Below, one piece after another: positions 1 to 8,091 of a DNA stretch of 24,015 nt (the stretch's first letter is position 1; every line of letters starts with the position of its first letter). The DNA comes from a virus. Below the pieces are notes generated by a model, which had not been told where the DNA came from, did not search any database, and saw only the letters and a program-made list of their open reading frames with translations. A program made the position numbers and the translations under genes. Location of the stretch: positions 1 through 24,015 of the IMG/VR virus record IMGVR_UViG_3300009183_000363; one strand, 5' to 3'.

Positions 1-543
1 AACATGGTAAGCGACAGTGCTACTTCGTTGGCTACACAGCAAAGCATTAAGGCTTATACAGATACTAAGTTTGCGGCAGTAATTACAAGAGGAACGGCCG
101 TAGCAACAACTAGTGGAACAACTGTTGATTTCACATCTATACCATCAACCGTTAAGCGGATTACAGTAATGTTATCTGGAGTTAGCACAAATGGGACTAG
201 TCCTGTTATTCTTCAACTTGGTGATTCTGGCGGGTTTGTTTCTACTAATTATTTAGGTAGTGCTGGAGAAGTAAGATCGACTCCAGATGTTGATCTTTTC
301 ACAACTGGTTTTGGATTATTACAGTCTCCAGCCGCAGCTGATTTATTTTACGGAATAGCAACAATAGTTAATATTTCTGGTAATGTATGGGTTTATTCCT
401 TTACTGGTGGCAGTTCTACTGTAGCAAATAATTACATTGGAGGTGGGAGCAAAACCTTATCAGCAACACTAGATCGCATACGCCTTACTACTATTGGCGG
501 CAACACTTTTGATGCAGGATCAGTAAATATCATGTATGAGTAA
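1..543 (+). CDS. Tail fibre or appendage protein, C-terminal part (5'-truncated by window edge)
   Basis: The reading frame is open from the first base, and the residues after the first Met (SDSATSLATQQSIKAYTD) match the 'SATxxATQQSVKAYVD' segment found inside many phage tail-fibre proteins just before a C-terminal domain. The ATG at position 4 is therefore probably internal, and the true start lies upstream of the window. The remaining ~150 residues are rich in Gly, Ser, Thr and Val with no charged clusters, as expected of a beta-structured receptor-binding or trimerising tip. The gene overlaps the next one by eight bases. Its role as a host-recognition appendage is inferred from this motif and from the virion genes that follow. 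The exact fold cannot be assigned by eye. Confidence 0.65.
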   Translation, partial: NMVSDSATSLATQQSIKAYTDTKFAAVITRGTAVATTSGTTVDFTSIPSTVKRITVMLSGVSTNGTSPVILQLGDSGGFVSTNYLGSAGEVRSTPDVDLFTTGFGLLQSPAAADLFYGIATIVNISGNVWVYSFTGGSSTVANNYIGGGSKTLSATLDRIRLTTIGGNTFDAGSVNIMYE

Positions 544-1459
544 TATGTCACATGCAATAATCAATATAGAAAACGATGACTATAATGAATTATTGAATTC
601 ATTGGGAGTTTCAGACTTAGACATCATTAAGATGATGGAGGGGAATATTTACTTTAATTCTGAGTTAAATAAGGACTCACTTGAGGTGCTTAACTCTCCC
701 ATCCATGGAAAAGGGTTATTTGCATTAGAAGACCTTGAATTGGGGAAAGAATGGTTAGCAGCAGAAGGGAATTGTAAGTATTCATGTGGTCGTATTATCA
801 ACCATTCTCCAAACCCTAATTGCAAATTCATATTTAATAATGGGTATGTTGTTTGCGTTACAATAAAAGAAATCAAAGCTGGTTCTGAATTGCTTGTGAA
901 CTACAGAGAAAATATCAATTTAGACGCAATTGAATCTTACAAAAGTTCAATATCGATTGCTAAGTTTGATTCAAAAGTGCCATCGCTAAAAGACTGGGAT
1001 TCCGCTTCTAAAATTGATAAATTAGAATACGAGTTGTCCACACTTCCAGCAGCGGAACTACCATTGACGCATATCTTCACAGACGGCATCTATATTCGTC
1101 AGGCATTTGCTCCAGCAGGATCGATGTTTACAACGGTTCACCACAATACAGAGCATCCATTCATATTGATATCTGGGACTACAGATGTTATCTCTAATGA
1201 AGAAGCGTCTAGTATTACTGGGCCTTTCATGGGAGTAACCAAAAAGGGAACAAGGAGAGTAGTTTATGCGGTAACTGATGCTGTTTATATGACCGTTCAT
1301 GCAAATCCAGACAACCTGACTGATCCTGACGAGATAATCAGGAGAATCACAGTCCCTGTAGTGAATCCACTAATGGATAATGAAGACCCAAGATTTAATA
1401 CATGGAAAAAAGATGTAAGTAGGTCACAAATATTTCTAACAAATAACATAGATAAATAA
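536..1459 (+). CDS. SET-domain protein fused to a phage cupin-like domain
   Basis: Residues ~49-125 carry SET methyltransferase signatures: SPIHGKGLFALEDLELGK (54-71) matches the opening 'GxGLFAxxDIxxGE' strand, GRIINHSPNPNC (85-96) matches the 'RxxNHSxxPNC' pseudoknot motif, and GSELLVNY (116-123) matches 'GEELxxxY'. SET proteins transfer methyl groups from S-adenosylmethionine to lysines. Residues ~170-260 look like a cupin domain seen in other phage structural clusters (GIYIRQAFAPAGS, HHNTEHPFILISG, KKGTRRVVYA). The first ~48 residues are acidic and unassigned. The start at 536 overlaps the fibre gene; an alternative ATG lies at 545. Position between tail fibre and ejection proteins suggests a virion-associated or late protein. 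The methylation target is unknown, and whether the minimal SET core is active cannot be judged. Confidence 0.75.
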   Translation: MSNMSHAIINIENDDYNELLNSLGVSDLDIIKMMEGNIYFNSELNKDSLEVLNSPIHGKGLFALEDLELGKEWLAAEGNCKYSCGRIINHSPNPNCKFIFNNGYVVCVTIKEIKAGSELLVNYRENINLDAIESYKSSISIAKFDSKVPSLKDWDSASKIDKLEYELSTLPAAELPLTHIFTDGIYIRQAFAPAGSMFTTVHHNTEHPFILISGTTDVISNEEASSITGPFMGVTKKGTRRVVYAVTDAVYMTVHANPDNLTDPDEIIRRITVPVVNPLMDNEDPRFNTWKKDVSRSQIFLTNNIDK

Positions 1460-2515
1460 ATGAGTTCAGCAATTACTATCGCCGCAATCGGGGCTGGAGC
1501 AACAGCGTATGGAGCTAGTCAAGCTGGCAAAACACCCAAGTCTCCTAAACCTACTGATATTTTTTCAGATACAACAAAAGGAGTGAATTCAGGAACGAAT
1601 CTTGTAGATAGACAGGCAACTGGTCTATTGAACTACTACGATGAGAATACAGGGAAGTTTCTAGATTTGAGTCAAAGGTTTGGCCCTCAATTCATGAGCC
1701 AAATGTTTGGTCAAACTGGACAGTTTCTTGGAGGAGTTAATGGACAGCCTGGATTCAATGCTTTACAGCTTTCTACATCTCAGGATGCAGGACGGTCATT
1801 GTCTCAGATTCGCGCTGAAGAACTTGGTCAAATGACTGGTCAAACAGGATTAACTCGCGGGTTAATGCAGTCATTATCTCCAGAACAAGCAGCAGTTGTC
1901 CAAGCATCATCTCAAGAAGCTGAACGAGCAAGGATTTCTGCACTGGGAGTTACTCCAGAAGAAAAGCGGATGTATGAGCAAAATGCTAGAGAAGCATATC
2001 AAGCATCTGGTCGATTGGGTGGAAACGCTAGTGTCGCAGCAGAAATAATGGGCAGAGAAGATATGATGCGTAGAAAGCGTGAAGAAGCAGCTATGGCTGG
2101 GACGAATGCATATAATCAAGCTGGATCATTTTACACTCAGCCTGGACTACAAGCACTAAGCGAAGCACCATTAGCTTATAATGCTGGACAAAAAAATCTA
2201 GCTTTAGGATTGCAACTTGGCCCACAATCCTCTGGTGAATTTGATTACAATATGCCTCTCAACTTGGCAATGAATCAAGCTGGAGCGCAAAACCAATCCA
2301 ACATGGCAAATTATCAAATGAATGCCGCTAACCAACAAGCAAAAGCATCTGCTTTTTCCTCAATAGGTGGAAGCCTAATGGGACTTGGTCTTGGATCAAT
2401 GGGTGGTGGTGGATTTGGTGCGCCTGGAACAATGAGTGCAGGGAACATGGGAGCCTATGTTGGCAACTATGGCAGAAACATGACTGGACAACCACTTAGA
2501 GCATACACAGTATAA
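1460..2515 (+). CDS. Internal virion (DNA ejection) protein, T7 gp14-like
   Basis: A 351-residue protein whose N-terminus is a hydrophobic Ala/Gly-rich segment (AITIAAIGAGATAYGASQAG) followed by a Lys/Pro linker. It then has a long Gln/Ala-rich helical region and a Gly/Met/Asn-rich C-terminus. This layout is typical of the smallest podovirus ejection protein, which inserts into the host outer membrane as part of a trans-envelope channel. The gene begins directly after the stop of the SET-cupin gene and is followed four bases later by a larger virion protein. That matches the order small, medium and large ejection protein in short-tailed phages. Assignment rests on composition and gene order, not on a catalytic motif. 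Confidence 0.6.
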   Translation: MSSAITIAAIGAGATAYGASQAGKTPKSPKPTDIFSDTTKGVNSGTNLVDRQATGLLNYYDENTGKFLDLSQRFGPQFMSQMFGQTGQFLGGVNGQPGFNALQLSTSQDAGRSLSQIRAEELGQMTGQTGLTRGLMQSLSPEQAAVVQASSQEAERARISALGVTPEEKRMYEQNAREAYQASGRLGGNASVAAEIMGREDMMRRKREEAAMAGTNAYNQAGSFYTQPGLQALSEAPLAYNAGQKNLALGLQLGPQSSGEFDYNMPLNLAMNQAGAQNQSNMANYQMNAANQQAKASAFSSIGGSLMGLGLGSMGGGGFGAPGTMSAGNMGAYVGNYGRNMTGQPLRAYTV

Positions 2516-2519
2516 AATT

Positions 2520-4409
2520 ATGGCACTTACCGCAGGACAAATAAACCTAGCTAACTACCCTCAACCCGATTACAGCGGAGTTGTTCAATCTGCTCAGATG
2601 CAAGCAAAAGGACTTGCTGATATTGGGAAAAGCATCAGTGGTGTAATTGATAATTTTGGAGCAGCTAAGATAGAACGTAAAAAAATTGACGCTGAAACAA
2701 AAGCTAGTAGAGCTGGCATTGAATCTGCAATAAAACTTGGTGATTCACTTGGTTTTGACGTTAAGAGTATGCTTTCACCAGTTCTTGATAGAATGGATGA
2801 TCCTAATACAACTCCTATGGAAGCTGCTGCATTAGGACGAGAAGCATCAACCCAAATTGCAAATGTATTAAATCTTGGTTTTAAAGCTCAAGATCGTGTA
2901 TCTGAACAAGCAAGACTAAGTCAAGATGCCGCATATAAAAATGCACAACTTGATATTGCACAACAAAATGCTAATTCAAGAGCGAGATCGGCAATAGCAG
3001 CGGGTAGTGCTCCTCCTCAAACAATGGATATTCCACTTGGTGATGGCAGCACGCAAAAAATGCAATGGAGCACTGAGAATAATTCTTATGTTCCAGTTCG
3101 GACATCTGGACTAACTGATACAAGCACATCTGCGTTAAATAATTTACCAGATCCTCTTAAGCCTTTCGCTAAAGATTTTGAAACAGCAGGAGCTAAATAT
3201 GGAGTTTCTCCTAATATATTGGCTGCTATTTCAATGCACGAAACAGCAAATGGAACATCACCAGCTTTTCGTAACAAAAATAATGCAATGGGTATCTCTG
3301 ATGCATCAGGTCCAGTTAAAGTTGAAAGCGTTGCTGAATCTATTGATAAAATGGCAAGTCTCCTTGGTAGAGGTATAAATGAAGGAACTGGCCCTTATGC
3401 AAATGTGAAATCTATTGCTGATATTGCAAATATCTACGCTCCTCCTGGAGCAGGCAATGATCCTAGAAACCTAAATCAATTCTGGACGCAAGGAGTCACA
3501 TCAAATATCCAAAAGTTATCAGAAAATCAAGCAAAACAAGCCGAACCAACCGCGACAACCTATCAAGGAAGAATCGGATATACTCCAGCAAAAGCAGAAA
3601 CAGTAGAAACATTCCGTCCATTTACTCCAGAAGAAATAGCTCGTTATGGATCAGATGGGCAAGTAAGCTCAACTGGAAAAGTATATCCAATTAGACCACC
3701 TTCTGGAACTGAGTTTACAATGAATCCAGATGGAAGCACAACTTATAGACAAGGTGCTGGAGTTGGGGCAAAGGCAGAAGGCGTAGCCAAAGCTCAAGAG
3801 CAAATGAAAGGTGAGTCTTTTAGGCTGAATCAAGCAAACACAGAAGAGGCTTTTGGTAGGCTTGACGTTGCTGGAACCAACAATCCATTATTTGCGGCTG
3901 GTAACTCATTGTTAGCTAAGGCTTTACCCGCATCAGAAGTTGGAGAGTTAGAGTCGTTTTTTGAAAGAATCAACGGAGAGAACTCTTTTGTAAAGATGAG
4001 CCAGCTAAGAGCAAGCTCGCCAACTGGGGGTGCAGCGGGAACTATGACTGAAAAAGAATGGCCAAGATTTGAAGGTCGGTTCTCTCCGCTTAAAGCAAAT
4101 GCACAAAAAGACACATTGGCTAAGTCTCTTAGTTTGAATCTTCTTAATGCGTTTGAAGCTGCTAACGGAATGCCTGAAGATATCATAAAGGCATTTGATG
4201 AGAAGAGAATAGATCAAGCAGAGTATGACAAATACGTTAATGATTACGTTATGAACAGGCAAATTGCACGGGTAAATGCTAATGGCGTTGAGGGCGAGTC
4301 GTATGATTGGACAAGACTCAACAAGAAACTGTTAAGTAAGTCCACAATTTTTGAAGCTCCTTCCACTAGTGGATCAAGTAACATTTACAAAAAACACGGA
4401 GTCAAATGA
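2520..4409 (+). CDS. Virion ejection protein with lysozyme-like (glucosaminidase-type) domain
   Basis: A 629-residue protein with a predicted peptidoglycan-hydrolase domain at ~215-325. The stretch KYGVSPNILAAISMHET followed by NNAMGI resembles the 'ILAQxxxETGWG...NLFGI' core of GH73-type glucosaminidases and related lysozyme-fold enzymes; Glu241 in MHET is the likely catalytic acid. Flanking regions are Ala/Gln-rich and helical, as in internal virion proteins. It probably opens the cell wall locally during DNA injection, distinct from the lysis amidase at 20094-20660. The start has no Shine-Dalgarno but a TATAAAATT leader. The stop overlaps the next start as ATGA, so translation is probably coupled. 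The enzymatic class is inferred from the motif alone. Confidence 0.65.
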   Translation: MALTAGQINLANYPQPDYSGVVQSAQMQAKGLADIGKSISGVIDNFGAAKIERKKIDAETKASRAGIESAIKLGDSLGFDVKSMLSPVLDRMDDPNTTPMEAAALGREASTQIANVLNLGFKAQDRVSEQARLSQDAAYKNAQLDIAQQNANSRARSAIAAGSAPPQTMDIPLGDGSTQKMQWSTENNSYVPVRTSGLTDTSTSALNNLPDPLKPFAKDFETAGAKYGVSPNILAAISMHETANGTSPAFRNKNNAMGISDASGPVKVESVAESIDKMASLLGRGINEGTGPYANVKSIADIANIYAPPGAGNDPRNLNQFWTQGVTSNIQKLSENQAKQAEPTATTYQGRIGYTPAKAETVETFRPFTPEEIARYGSDGQVSSTGKVYPIRPPSGTEFTMNPDGSTTYRQGAGVGAKAEGVAKAQEQMKGESFRLNQANTEEAFGRLDVAGTNNPLFAAGNSLLAKALPASEVGELESFFERINGENSFVKMSQLRASSPTGGAAGTMTEKEWPRFEGRFSPLKANAQKDTLAKSLSLNLLNAFEAANGMPEDIIKAFDEKRIDQAEYDKYVNDYVMNRQIARVNANGVEGESYDWTRLNKKLLSKSTIFEAPSTSGSSNIYKKHGVK

Positions 4410-7400
4410 GCGAATTAAAACAAAATAAAGCGGATATTGAAAACGAGTTTCGTAAAATTACTGAAACAAATCAAATAATTGACAAGAAACTTGATGCGGC
4501 AAAAGCTGCTGGAAACGATGGCGAATTTCAGTCTTTAATCAATGATTTGAGGGCGATGAAGGAGCGTGAAGATATTCTTCAAGGGGAGTATTCAAACATT
4601 TTAGAGCAAGAGAAAAAACCAGAGTTAGAAAGAGTCCAAAAACTTGGTTCTGAACTAAGACAACCATTAGCTGTTCCTATGCCTAATTACATGGGAATGT
4701 CTGGGATGCCTGGAGTAACCGCATTGCCTAGCGATCAGGTATCTGTTGAAGACCAAAGAAAAAGACAACGTGAAATTATTGCAGAACGATATAACTTTCC
4801 CCAGTCTGAAGGAGGCAGAGAGTCTGAGCGGATTCCAACTTCTCTCATGGCACAAGTAGAGAGTCTTTATGATCCTACAAGTAAAGCGCAACTTCTCAAA
4901 AACTCATTTCCTGGTGCCAACATAAGACCAGTAGATGTTGGTGGGAATACAGAATTTATAATCACTTTACCCGATGGTAGTCGCAAAACTACATTAGACA
5001 AAGGAGTCGCTTCTCTTGCTGGCTTTGCTGCGGAAGTGCCACCTACGGCAGCAGAAATTGCTTCATTCTTAGGTATCCTTGGAACAACCAAAAGCCCAGC
5101 ATTTGCAACTGTTGGATCGTCTGTTGCTGGCGCGGGAGTTGGTGCGCTCATGGATGAAGGATTAAGATACGCTTACAATCTTAATCCAGACGTAGGAGGA
5201 ACTCTTGCAAGGCGCGGAACACAAGCCGCTGTTGGAGCCGCAATGGGTGGCTTTACCGATGTAGCTATTCCCACAATAAGAGCGGCAAGAATAAAAGACC
5301 CATTTACAAATACGTTTGCCGCTCGTCTTGATGACTCAGCGAGAAACTTAATGGCTAGGGAAGAAAAACTTGCAGCAAAGCAGTTCCGCGAAGCTGGGAA
5401 AATCCAAGTCCCAATGGGTGCTAGATTAGCTGGACAACAAGGAATTGAAGCTCAGTCTGAACTTGCTGGAGCATATCCAAAATCAAACATTGCTTCGCTT
5501 GCTCGCAGCACTCAAGAAACACTGGTTAGAATACTTGATGATTGGAAAAGTAAGGTTCCAGCAAATCCCAACAATTACGCTTATATTGCTGCTAGGAAAA
5601 AAGAACAACAAGAAGCACTTTCTCAACAAATTTCATCATCTACTGGTAGGAATAAAAGAATTATTGAAGCAGCAATAGATCGTCAAACAAAAGGGCCATT
5701 AAGCAATAAGGATGAACTTGGAAAGGTTTTGTTCGACTCAGTTAAAAGTGCAGAAGATCAATCAATAGCAAACGTTAAAGAAGCGTATCAAAATGTCTTC
5801 ACTTTAGCTGATGATGGAGGATTTAGCGTCACTCCAGAAGAGATGCTTGATGTTGTTTATCAAATAGGAAGAGACATTAACAAGTCTGGTTCCGCTGATA
5901 CTTCAGCTATAAAGACCGTAACAGATCGCTTAATAAGAAGAAGGGAAGCACCTAGACTTTTACAAGAAGCAAATACAAGAGTAGATACTTTGATTAAAAA
6001 TGGCAAGCAACCATCTCAGGAGTTAATGAAAGAGATTGCTGATCTTTCTTCTCTTAATAAACCATTGAATTCAGAAGACTTCGATAGCTTCATAAAAGCA
6101 TTTAGAGAAGCTCGACCAGACAATATGTCTAGTGGTGCGAACAAAGATGTATTTGGCCGTGAAATCGCGTCAAAACTGTCTGATTATCGAATCAAAACTT
6201 ACGATTCAATCCCAACAGTTCTTCCAGATGGAACGGCAACCACAGTTGGCAATGTGTTTAGAGACGCATCATTTGAAGTTCAAAAGCGTCAAGGCTATGA
6301 GGCTAATTTGCTTGGCAATATCTTAAGGGAAGCTGCTGGTGAACAATCATCAACTCCGAGAGGCATTGTTAATGCTATAATGCAAGAACCATCTCAAATC
6401 AAAAAAATTGTGCAATCACTTAAACAACTTGGTCAATCCGATCCAAGCAAAGCTGGAGAAGCGGATAAAGTGCTTGGGATGCTTCAGTTGCAATACATGA
6501 ACGATATCGGTGTTGGTGCTGGTGGAGCAAAGAGTATACAAGCCGACACAGGGATGCTTGATGCTCTTTTCGGAGCAAATGCAGGAGCGCAAAAAAGATC
6601 AATTGATGAATTGAATCGCAATTTAGGCAATATCAAGGGACTCGACGCAAGCAGTCTAACGATTGATGATGTCAAAAGAATGGGGCAAGCTCTTACAGAA
6701 AATGAAAGAAAAGCCCTGACAAAAGGTATTGTTAAAAGAATCGAAGGAGAAAAAGAAGAAGCATTACTGATTAAGACCAAAGTATTTAAAGCCGCTGAAC
6801 AGGGAGACTTTAAAAACATTGATGCAGATTTTCTTTCTGGATTGATCCTTGGCAAAGATACTTCTATTGCTCAAGTTGATAGAATAATGAAACAACTAAG
6901 CAAGGAATCGCTAGAATCGAGAAACCTTTTCAAAGGAGATTTTAAGAGGAATTTGCTTCGTGATTATCCTGGTGGAGACGCAACTGCAAATGCACCATTT
7001 GAGTCATTATTTGATACGAAGAAATTTGTTGCTGACTATGAGGCATCTGGCAAATTTAAATCTGCTTTTGCTGAGAAGATGGAAGTTGTTCTTGGGAAAG
7101 AAGAGGCTACTGCTCTATATGACATAGCTAAACTATATGAAGCAAACGCAATTGCTGACACTGCAAAAGCTGGATATTCTCCAAGGATGTTCTTGAGTAA
7201 TAAAGGAACGACATTAGGTCTTCCAATTGCACAAGTAAGCGAAGCTGGAAAAAATAGATTTGTAACGGCGATGCTTTCTACTGGCAATTTCATGCCTCAA
7301 TTAAAAGCAGCACTTGCTAGAAATGCACTTCCTGGAGACATCAACAAAGTTTACAACCAGATGGCAAAAGATATGTTCCTAACTAGAACTGGGATAACAG

Positions 7401-7504
7401 CATTGGCACATCAAGCATCTAGTGATCCAGAATTTTCTGCTGAGTTGATAAAAATGGCAAGGGAATACGATGCAAAAGAAGGCTTGAACTTGGAAGAGAA
7501 ATAG
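4406..7504 (+). CDS. Large internal virion / ejection protein
   Basis: At 1032 residues this is the largest gene in the window. The N-terminal ~80 residues are charged and heptad-like (coiled coil). Residues ~205-285 are a low-charge Ala/Gly stretch (for example AGAGVGALMDEG, GTQAAVGAAMGGF) that could insert in a membrane. The rest is predominantly helical with many Lys, Glu and Gln. This matches the long protein that forms the periplasmic or inner-membrane part of the podovirus ejectosome. No enzymatic motif is visible. It follows the lysozyme-bearing protein with a 4-base ATGA overlap and ends the first operon, only 32 bases before the small terminase gene. Function is inferred from size, composition and neighbours. 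Confidence 0.55.
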   Translation: MSELKQNKADIENEFRKITETNQIIDKKLDAAKAAGNDGEFQSLINDLRAMKEREDILQGEYSNILEQEKKPELERVQKLGSELRQPLAVPMPNYMGMSGMPGVTALPSDQVSVEDQRKRQREIIAERYNFPQSEGGRESERIPTSLMAQVESLYDPTSKAQLLKNSFPGANIRPVDVGGNTEFIITLPDGSRKTTLDKGVASLAGFAAEVPPTAAEIASFLGILGTTKSPAFATVGSSVAGAGVGALMDEGLRYAYNLNPDVGGTLARRGTQAAVGAAMGGFTDVAIPTIRAARIKDPFTNTFAARLDDSARNLMAREEKLAAKQFREAGKIQVPMGARLAGQQGIEAQSELAGAYPKSNIASLARSTQETLVRILDDWKSKVPANPNNYAYIAARKKEQQEALSQQISSSTGRNKRIIEAAIDRQTKGPLSNKDELGKVLFDSVKSAEDQSIANVKEAYQNVFTLADDGGFSVTPEEMLDVVYQIGRDINKSGSADTSAIKTVTDRLIRRREAPRLLQEANTRVDTLIKNGKQPSQELMKEIADLSSLNKPLNSEDFDSFIKAFREARPDNMSSGANKDVFGREIASKLSDYRIKTYDSIPTVLPDGTATTVGNVFRDASFEVQKRQGYEANLLGNILREAAGEQSSTPRGIVNAIMQEPSQIKKIVQSLKQLGQSDPSKAGEADKVLGMLQLQYMNDIGVGAGGAKSIQADTGMLDALFGANAGAQKRSIDELNRNLGNIKGLDASSLTIDDVKRMGQALTENERKALTKGIVKRIEGEKEEALLIKTKVFKAAEQGDFKNIDADFLSGLILGKDTSIAQVDRIMKQLSKESLESRNLFKGDFKRNLLRDYPGGDATANAPFESLFDTKKFVADYEASGKFKSAFAEKMEVVLGKEEATALYDIAKLYEANAIADTAKAGYSPRMFLSNKGTTLGLPIAQVSEAGKNRFVTAMLSTGNFMPQLKAALARNALPGDINKVYNQMAKDMFLTRTGITALAHQASSDPEFSAELIKMAREYDAKEGLNLEEK

Positions 7505-7510
7505 AGTTTA

Positions 7511-7529
7511 ATTCCTTCAGTTAAGGAAT
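7511..7529 (+). promoter_or_regulatory. Hairpin sequestering the small-terminase ribosome binding site
   Basis: ATTCCTT (7511-7517) and AAGGAAT (7523-7529) form a perfect 7-bp stem with the loop CAGTT. The 3' arm contains AAGGA, which lies nine bases before the ATG at 7537 and is the clear Shine-Dalgarno of that gene. Folding would hide it. There is no T-tract, so it is not a classic terminator. It sits exactly between the ejection operon and the packaging operon, so it may set the translation rate of the small terminase. Confidence 0.45.
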
Positions 7530-7536
7530 AACTCCC

Positions 7537-8091
7537 ATGAACGAAGAACAACTCCAGAAAATAAAAGACAACCACTACGATGACCGCCCTGACAAAAGCG
7601 AGTGGTTTCTTGAGGTGCGAGAACGTGCGAAGTTAATCTCTCGCAACAACGTCGAGCATTACGCGCCACATAAGGCAGCATTGGCGTTATTCCTTTTATC
7701 TCAGGGCGCAAGGATAACCGAGATTTCCAAGAAAACTGGAATTGGGCGTGAAGTAATTCGTGGGCTGGAATGGCGGCATAACGACACACTAGAGACAAAG
7801 CGGAAAGAGTTCTCCATGCGTTACGCTATTGCCGCGCAGGAATACACTGACTTGCTGTTTGAGAAAGCCACACAGCTATTTGACGATCCAGATAGTCTTG
7901 CCAAAATTTCTCCTGAGAAGCTGGCGATTACTGTTGGCATCCTTACTGACAAGGCAGCGCAGCTTACAGGTATGGCAACCACAGTTGTGGAGCATCGCAA
8001 AGGAGCAAGCCTAGATGATGCAGCAAATCTCATCAATGAAGCTAGATCGCGTATTGCTAAAGGTAAGGTAATCGAAGCTGAGTTACTATGA
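7537..8091 (+). CDS. Terminase small subunit (probable)
   Basis: A 184-residue protein directly upstream of, and overlapping by ATGA with, the large terminase. Residues ~46-75 (KAALALFLLSQGARITEISKKTGIGREVIRGLEWR) form a convincing helix-turn-helix, the usual DNA-recognition module of small terminases, which bind pac or cos sites and regulate the motor. The C-terminal half is helical and charged, suitable for ring oligomerisation and contact with the large subunit. The start at 7537 has a good AAGGA ribosome site at 9-base spacing, partly hidden in a hairpin. Small terminases are poorly conserved, so the name rests on the HTH, the size and the position. A transcriptional regulator is the alternative. 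Confidence 0.65.
   Translation: MNEEQLQKIKDNHYDDRPDKSEWFLEVRERAKLISRNNVEHYAPHKAALALFLLSQGARITEISKKTGIGREVIRGLEWRHNDTLETKRKEFSMRYAIAAQEYTDLLFEKATQLFDDPDSLAKISPEKLAITVGILTDKAAQLTGMATTVVEHRKGASLDDAANLINEARSRIAKGKVIEAELL

Noticed and set aside
3830-4186. 118-residue leftward ORF inside the lysozyme-bearing virion protein gene
   Set aside because: Antisense shadow within a coherent rightward gene; no homology-like motif or start signal.
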